DNA from: CBDCKN01 sp965219035 | Lineage (GTDB): Bacteria > Gemmatimonadota > Gemmatimonadetes > Longimicrobiales > Gaopeijiaceae | Direction: 5' to 3' | NCBI GenBank assembly: GCA_965219035.1 | Contig: CBDCMR010000001.1 | Location: 310,001-374,000 of the forward strand | Length of the DNA stretch: 64,000 nucleotides | Shown: in pieces, positions 61,749-64,000 of the stretch | How positions within the stretch are numbered: position 1 is the first letter of the stretch | How the letters are laid out: each line of letters starts with the position of its first letter | The notes under the pieces: generated by a model | The model's database searches: none | Told to the model about the DNA's origin: nothing | The model's input: only the letters and a program-made list of their open reading frames with translations | Made by a program: the position numbers and the translations under genes

Positions 61749-61912
61749 CAGACTCCCCCATCGAGCCTCATGCCTTGGTGAACGACCTGCGCCGAAGCAG
61801 GTTCCTCCCGGCCCGGCTGACGGTGGGTGAAGGCAGTCTGCGCGTCTGGGGCAACTCTGAGGGCATCCTGAGACGACCATCGATTATTGATCCAGCAATA
61901 ACAATCACTTAA
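61745..61912 (+). CDS. truncated gene start, 55 aa
   Basis: The GTG at 61745 overlaps the previous stop (GTGA). The frame reads MTDSPIEPHALVNDLRRSRFLPARLTVGEGSLRVWGNSEGILRRPS, then changes to low-complexity IIDPAITIT and stops. The first 46 residues look like the beginning of a longer protein joined to the upstream gene in an operon. Sequence after 61895 is AT-richer and unrelated, so the gene was cut here. The family is not recognised. Confidence 0.4.
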   Translation: MTDSPIEPHALVNDLRRSRFLPARLTVGEGSLRVWGNSEGILRRPSIIDPAITIT

Positions 61913-62385
61913 GGCCATTTTAGACAGGCGCGGAGCGAGCTGAAGCCGCACCTCCCACGGTCGGCGCTGTCGGCGGCTTGCGCCCGGTCCTCTGCGATAG
62001 CGCTGCTGGACGGTTGGCGAACTGGTCATCCGCCGCCTCGCTGCGGCGTCGAACACCCTTCCCGGAGGAATTCCGATTGGACAAGATCCGCCAAACTTCA
62101 CGCTAAAATTGGACCGATCTGACGCGAAGATCACTTTGGCGAACATCAACAAGGGTGTGTGTTCGGTGGTGGCAACCTGGCAGCTCGACTCGAGAGTGTA
62201 GGTCCTATCGAGTTTCAGTCACGCACTCTGATATCGGCGACGGATTATGTTGCCATAGGCAAAGCTGTTGCGGTACGGTAGTACGGCCTGACGCTCCAGC
62301 ATCCTCTCGTCTCCGCCATGGCTTTCCAGAGCACGCTTGACAAGACCCCCTATTCTCCGGAACCTGGCTCCTGGCCAATCTGACG
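61913..62385. other. spacer before the HEPN gene
   Basis: About 470 bp without a convincing gene. It holds the leader of the HEPN protein; no clear -10/-35 pair is seen. GACGAAGATCACTTTGGCG near 62115 and the preceding frames have no family features. Confidence 0.3.
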
Positions 62386-63591
62386 ATGACTACCGAACTA
62401 GAGAGAATGATCAGAACTCTGCGTGATGCACAGGACGCGCGCAGGAGACTGGACTTGGTTGGTCTGGGGGACAAAGGCACGATACTAGATGCCACACGAG
62501 CGTTCAAAGAGAATCTCGCTCTGCGCCCGTTCATCACGGATCAGGACCGTATCCGAGCGAAGGCGCGCCTGGTCGTAGGGCCGTTTGAGGAGCTGCGCCT
62601 GGCTGGCGTGTTTGAGCACGCGTCACAGTTTTCTCGCGAACTGAAGCGGATAGCGGATAGCGTCGCCGCTTACAATGCGCAGTTTCGTCTGCCGGATCTC
62701 GCGAAAGAAGTCCGACTCCTGACAGATATCCCGACCGAAATATCCGAAATATTGAAGCGGTATGAGATAGAGGAATCGAGCTTGTCACGCGCGATGGGGA
62801 GCATGCGCACGGCGTGGCTGGACATGGAAGAAGAGATGCGCTCAATAGGCGGTATGACCGCCTTGCAGGGAATCGGCAATGCTGTGCGGAGTATGCCCGC
62901 GTTCGGGCACGAGTTGAATGCAGCCCTACGCATGGACTTGGGAGATTGGCGCGATCCGATTACGTGGCACCGGGAGATATTGACAGACCTGGGCGCTCGA
63001 TCTGACCGCTACGTGGAACTGGGTTTTAACCCCGCGCTCACGGATTTCCCGGCACCGGCCTTCAAGGAAAGTCTGGGTGTTGCCGGACTGGACCAAGAAC
63101 GTCCGGGATTGGTGACGTTCTATGGCGAACCCGTAGTTGCTCCTGACGAAGAAGAAGAGGAAGGTGGACTCAGCCGAACGAATACGGCGCACGACTGGCT
63201 GCAGAGACTGGAAACGCACATGCGGCGTTTCATCGACGAGGAGATGACTAAGGCTTGTGGCCCTGATTGGCCCAAACAGCGGCTCCCTGCCGGGCTGTAT
63301 GACCAGTGGAAGGAGAAGCAGCGAAGGGCACGCCAGAGGGGGAGTAGAGAATGTGCGCTGATTTGCTATGCCGATTTCACCGATTACATGCCGGTGATCG
63401 GCAGGCGGGATAACTGGAAAGTGTTTGAACCCTTCTTCAGGAGGCTGGAAGACGTCCGGGAGTCCTTCCAGAGGCTACACCCGATCCGACTGGACACCAT
63501 GCATGCACGGCCCATTACGCAAGACGACGAACTGCTGTTGTACGTCGAGGTGCGTCGACTGGTGCGGGTAATGACCCCGAACAAGAAGTAG
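62386..63591 (+). CDS. Swt1-type HEPN-domain protein
   Basis: 401 residues. The N-terminal part is helical with coiled-coil-prone stretches (RELKRIADSVAAYNAQFRLPDLAKEV). The C-terminal domain (about 265-401) is a Swt1-type HEPN: WLQRLETHMRRFIDEEMTKACGPDWPKQRLPAGLYDQWKEK...LICYADFTDYMPVIGRRDNWKVFEPFFRRLEDVRESFQRLHPIRLDTMHARPI. R-x4-H in IRLDTMH is the RNase-type HEPN motif. Such proteins commonly act as abortive-infection or toxin RNases. A partly visible gene follows 88 bp downstream and may belong to the same unit. Confidence 0.8.
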   Translation: MTTELERMIRTLRDAQDARRRLDLVGLGDKGTILDATRAFKENLALRPFITDQDRIRAKARLVVGPFEELRLAGVFEHASQFSRELKRIADSVAAYNAQFRLPDLAKEVRLLTDIPTEISEILKRYEIEESSLSRAMGSMRTAWLDMEEEMRSIGGMTALQGIGNAVRSMPAFGHELNAALRMDLGDWRDPITWHREILTDLGARSDRYVELGFNPALTDFPAPAFKESLGVAGLDQERPGLVTFYGEPVVAPDEEEEEGGLSRTNTAHDWLQRLETHMRRFIDEEMTKACGPDWPKQRLPAGLYDQWKEKQRRARQRGSRECALICYADFTDYMPVIGRRDNWKVFEPFFRRLEDVRESFQRLHPIRLDTMHARPITQDDELLLYVEVRRLVRVMTPNKK

Positions 63592-63679
63592 TGGAGGGGG
63601 GGGCATCCACGCGACGTGATCTATTGCTCGGAGATCTATGAGGCCCGGCGACGCTGCCGGTCTTGTTGGTGGGGAGGTT

Positions 63680-64000
63680 ATGGACGAGACACGCGGCGAT
63701 CTGCCGCGACCCGAGACGCCTAAGGACGGAGAAGACTGGCTCACTCTCCGAGAACGGGAAACGGCCGGAGAGCTTCGGCTCCGAGATCCCCACCTCGCGG
63801 GCCTATACGAACGCGGGCTCGCGCTGGCACGTCGGATCGATCAGCCTGGAAACGCCTATCTAGTCGCTCACGTTGGGCGTGAGCTTTCACGCGGGGTCCT
63901 GCAGCTCCTGTTGAGGGATGAGGGTTTGGAGGTTGCTGCCGAAGACCTTGAGAGCGTGTCTTCGGACGAACGCAACCGACCGCGCATCGCAGAGGCTCTG
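63680..64000 (+). CDS. hypothetical protein, 3' end outside window
   Basis: The ATG at 63680 follows GGGGAGG. The frame is open to base 64000, giving at least 107 residues: MDETRGDLPRPETPKDGEDWLTLRERETAGELRLRDPHLAGLYERGLALARRIDQPGNAYLVAHVGRELSRGVLQLLLRDEG. The helical VAHVGRELSRGVLQLLL segment is familiar from uncharacterised proteins near HEPN or defence genes. The family is not identified. It may form an operon with the HEPN gene. Confidence 0.5.
   Translation, partial: MDETRGDLPRPETPKDGEDWLTLRERETAGELRLRDPHLAGLYERGLALARRIDQPGNAYLVAHVGRELSRGVLQLLLRDEGLEVAAEDLESVSSDERNRPRIAEAL

Noticed and set aside
1..64000. CRISPR array
   Set aside because: No series of regularly spaced direct repeats was seen; the repeats present are IS ends, protein-coding repeats and the four palindromic elements.

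Overview
The window is GC-rich bacterial DNA from an accessory, heavily rearranged region. No rRNA gene, intact tRNA gene, CRISPR array or core housekeeping operon is visible. The CarboxypepD_reg-type TonB receptor, the very large Calx-beta/Ig-like secreted protein with a dockerin-like tail and the VirB-type conjugation island on GC-rich codons would fit an environmental Gemmatimonadota-like bacterium. That assignment is an inference from protein style; no marker gene supports it.

Layout. 0-3.6 kb: the end of a RecG-C-like ATPase gene, a DUF1156 gene cut off after 17 codons by an IS256-family fragment, two uncharacterised proteins and a HigB/HigA toxin-antitoxin pair. 3.6-11.7 kb: a Cre-like tyrosine recombinase lying between two dif-like 11-6-11 palindromic sites in inverted orientation, next to a roughly 2,150-residue secreted repeat protein whose frame runs without a stop into a lipoprotein. 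12.1-28.8 kb: an integrative conjugative element with a nearly complete VirB/Trb-type secretion system (VirB2, B3, B4, B9, B10, B5, B6, B8, D4, B11), an ArdC-like antirestriction protein, a replication-relaxation-like protein, an excisionase-like HTH protein and a tyrosine integrase. virD4 carries a frameshift and no classical relaxase is visible.

28.8-34.7 kb: an HD-domain protein that has lost its HD dyad, two membrane proteins, a scar of the conjugative element and two hypothetical genes. 35.0-43.7 kb: a type I restriction-modification locus (hsdM, a small overlapping ORF, hsdS, hsdR with a C-terminal Schlafen/AlbA-like domain) and a divergent Mrr-like endonuclease, bordered by a decayed P4-type integrase. 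44.2-46.3 kb: a mini-element that is an internal-deletion copy of the conjugative element and keeps its own integrase.

46.3-64 kb: IS-rich sequence (IS256, IS110, IS630 and IS481 families) around a PPK2 polyphosphate kinase, a TonB-dependent receptor, a DUF2513 protein, a Doc-type toxin and antitoxin, remnants of other genes and a Swt1-type HEPN protein. A structured palindromic element of about 90 bp (about 290 bp with flanks) occurs four times (21.4, 31.8, 44.3 and 57.0 kb) in both orientations and links the intact element with its scars. The parts read as layers of mobile DNA: conjugation genes provide transfer, ArdC plausibly protects incoming DNA, integrases provide insertion, and restriction, toxin-antitoxin and HEPN modules provide defence or maintenance, with much of the older material already broken.
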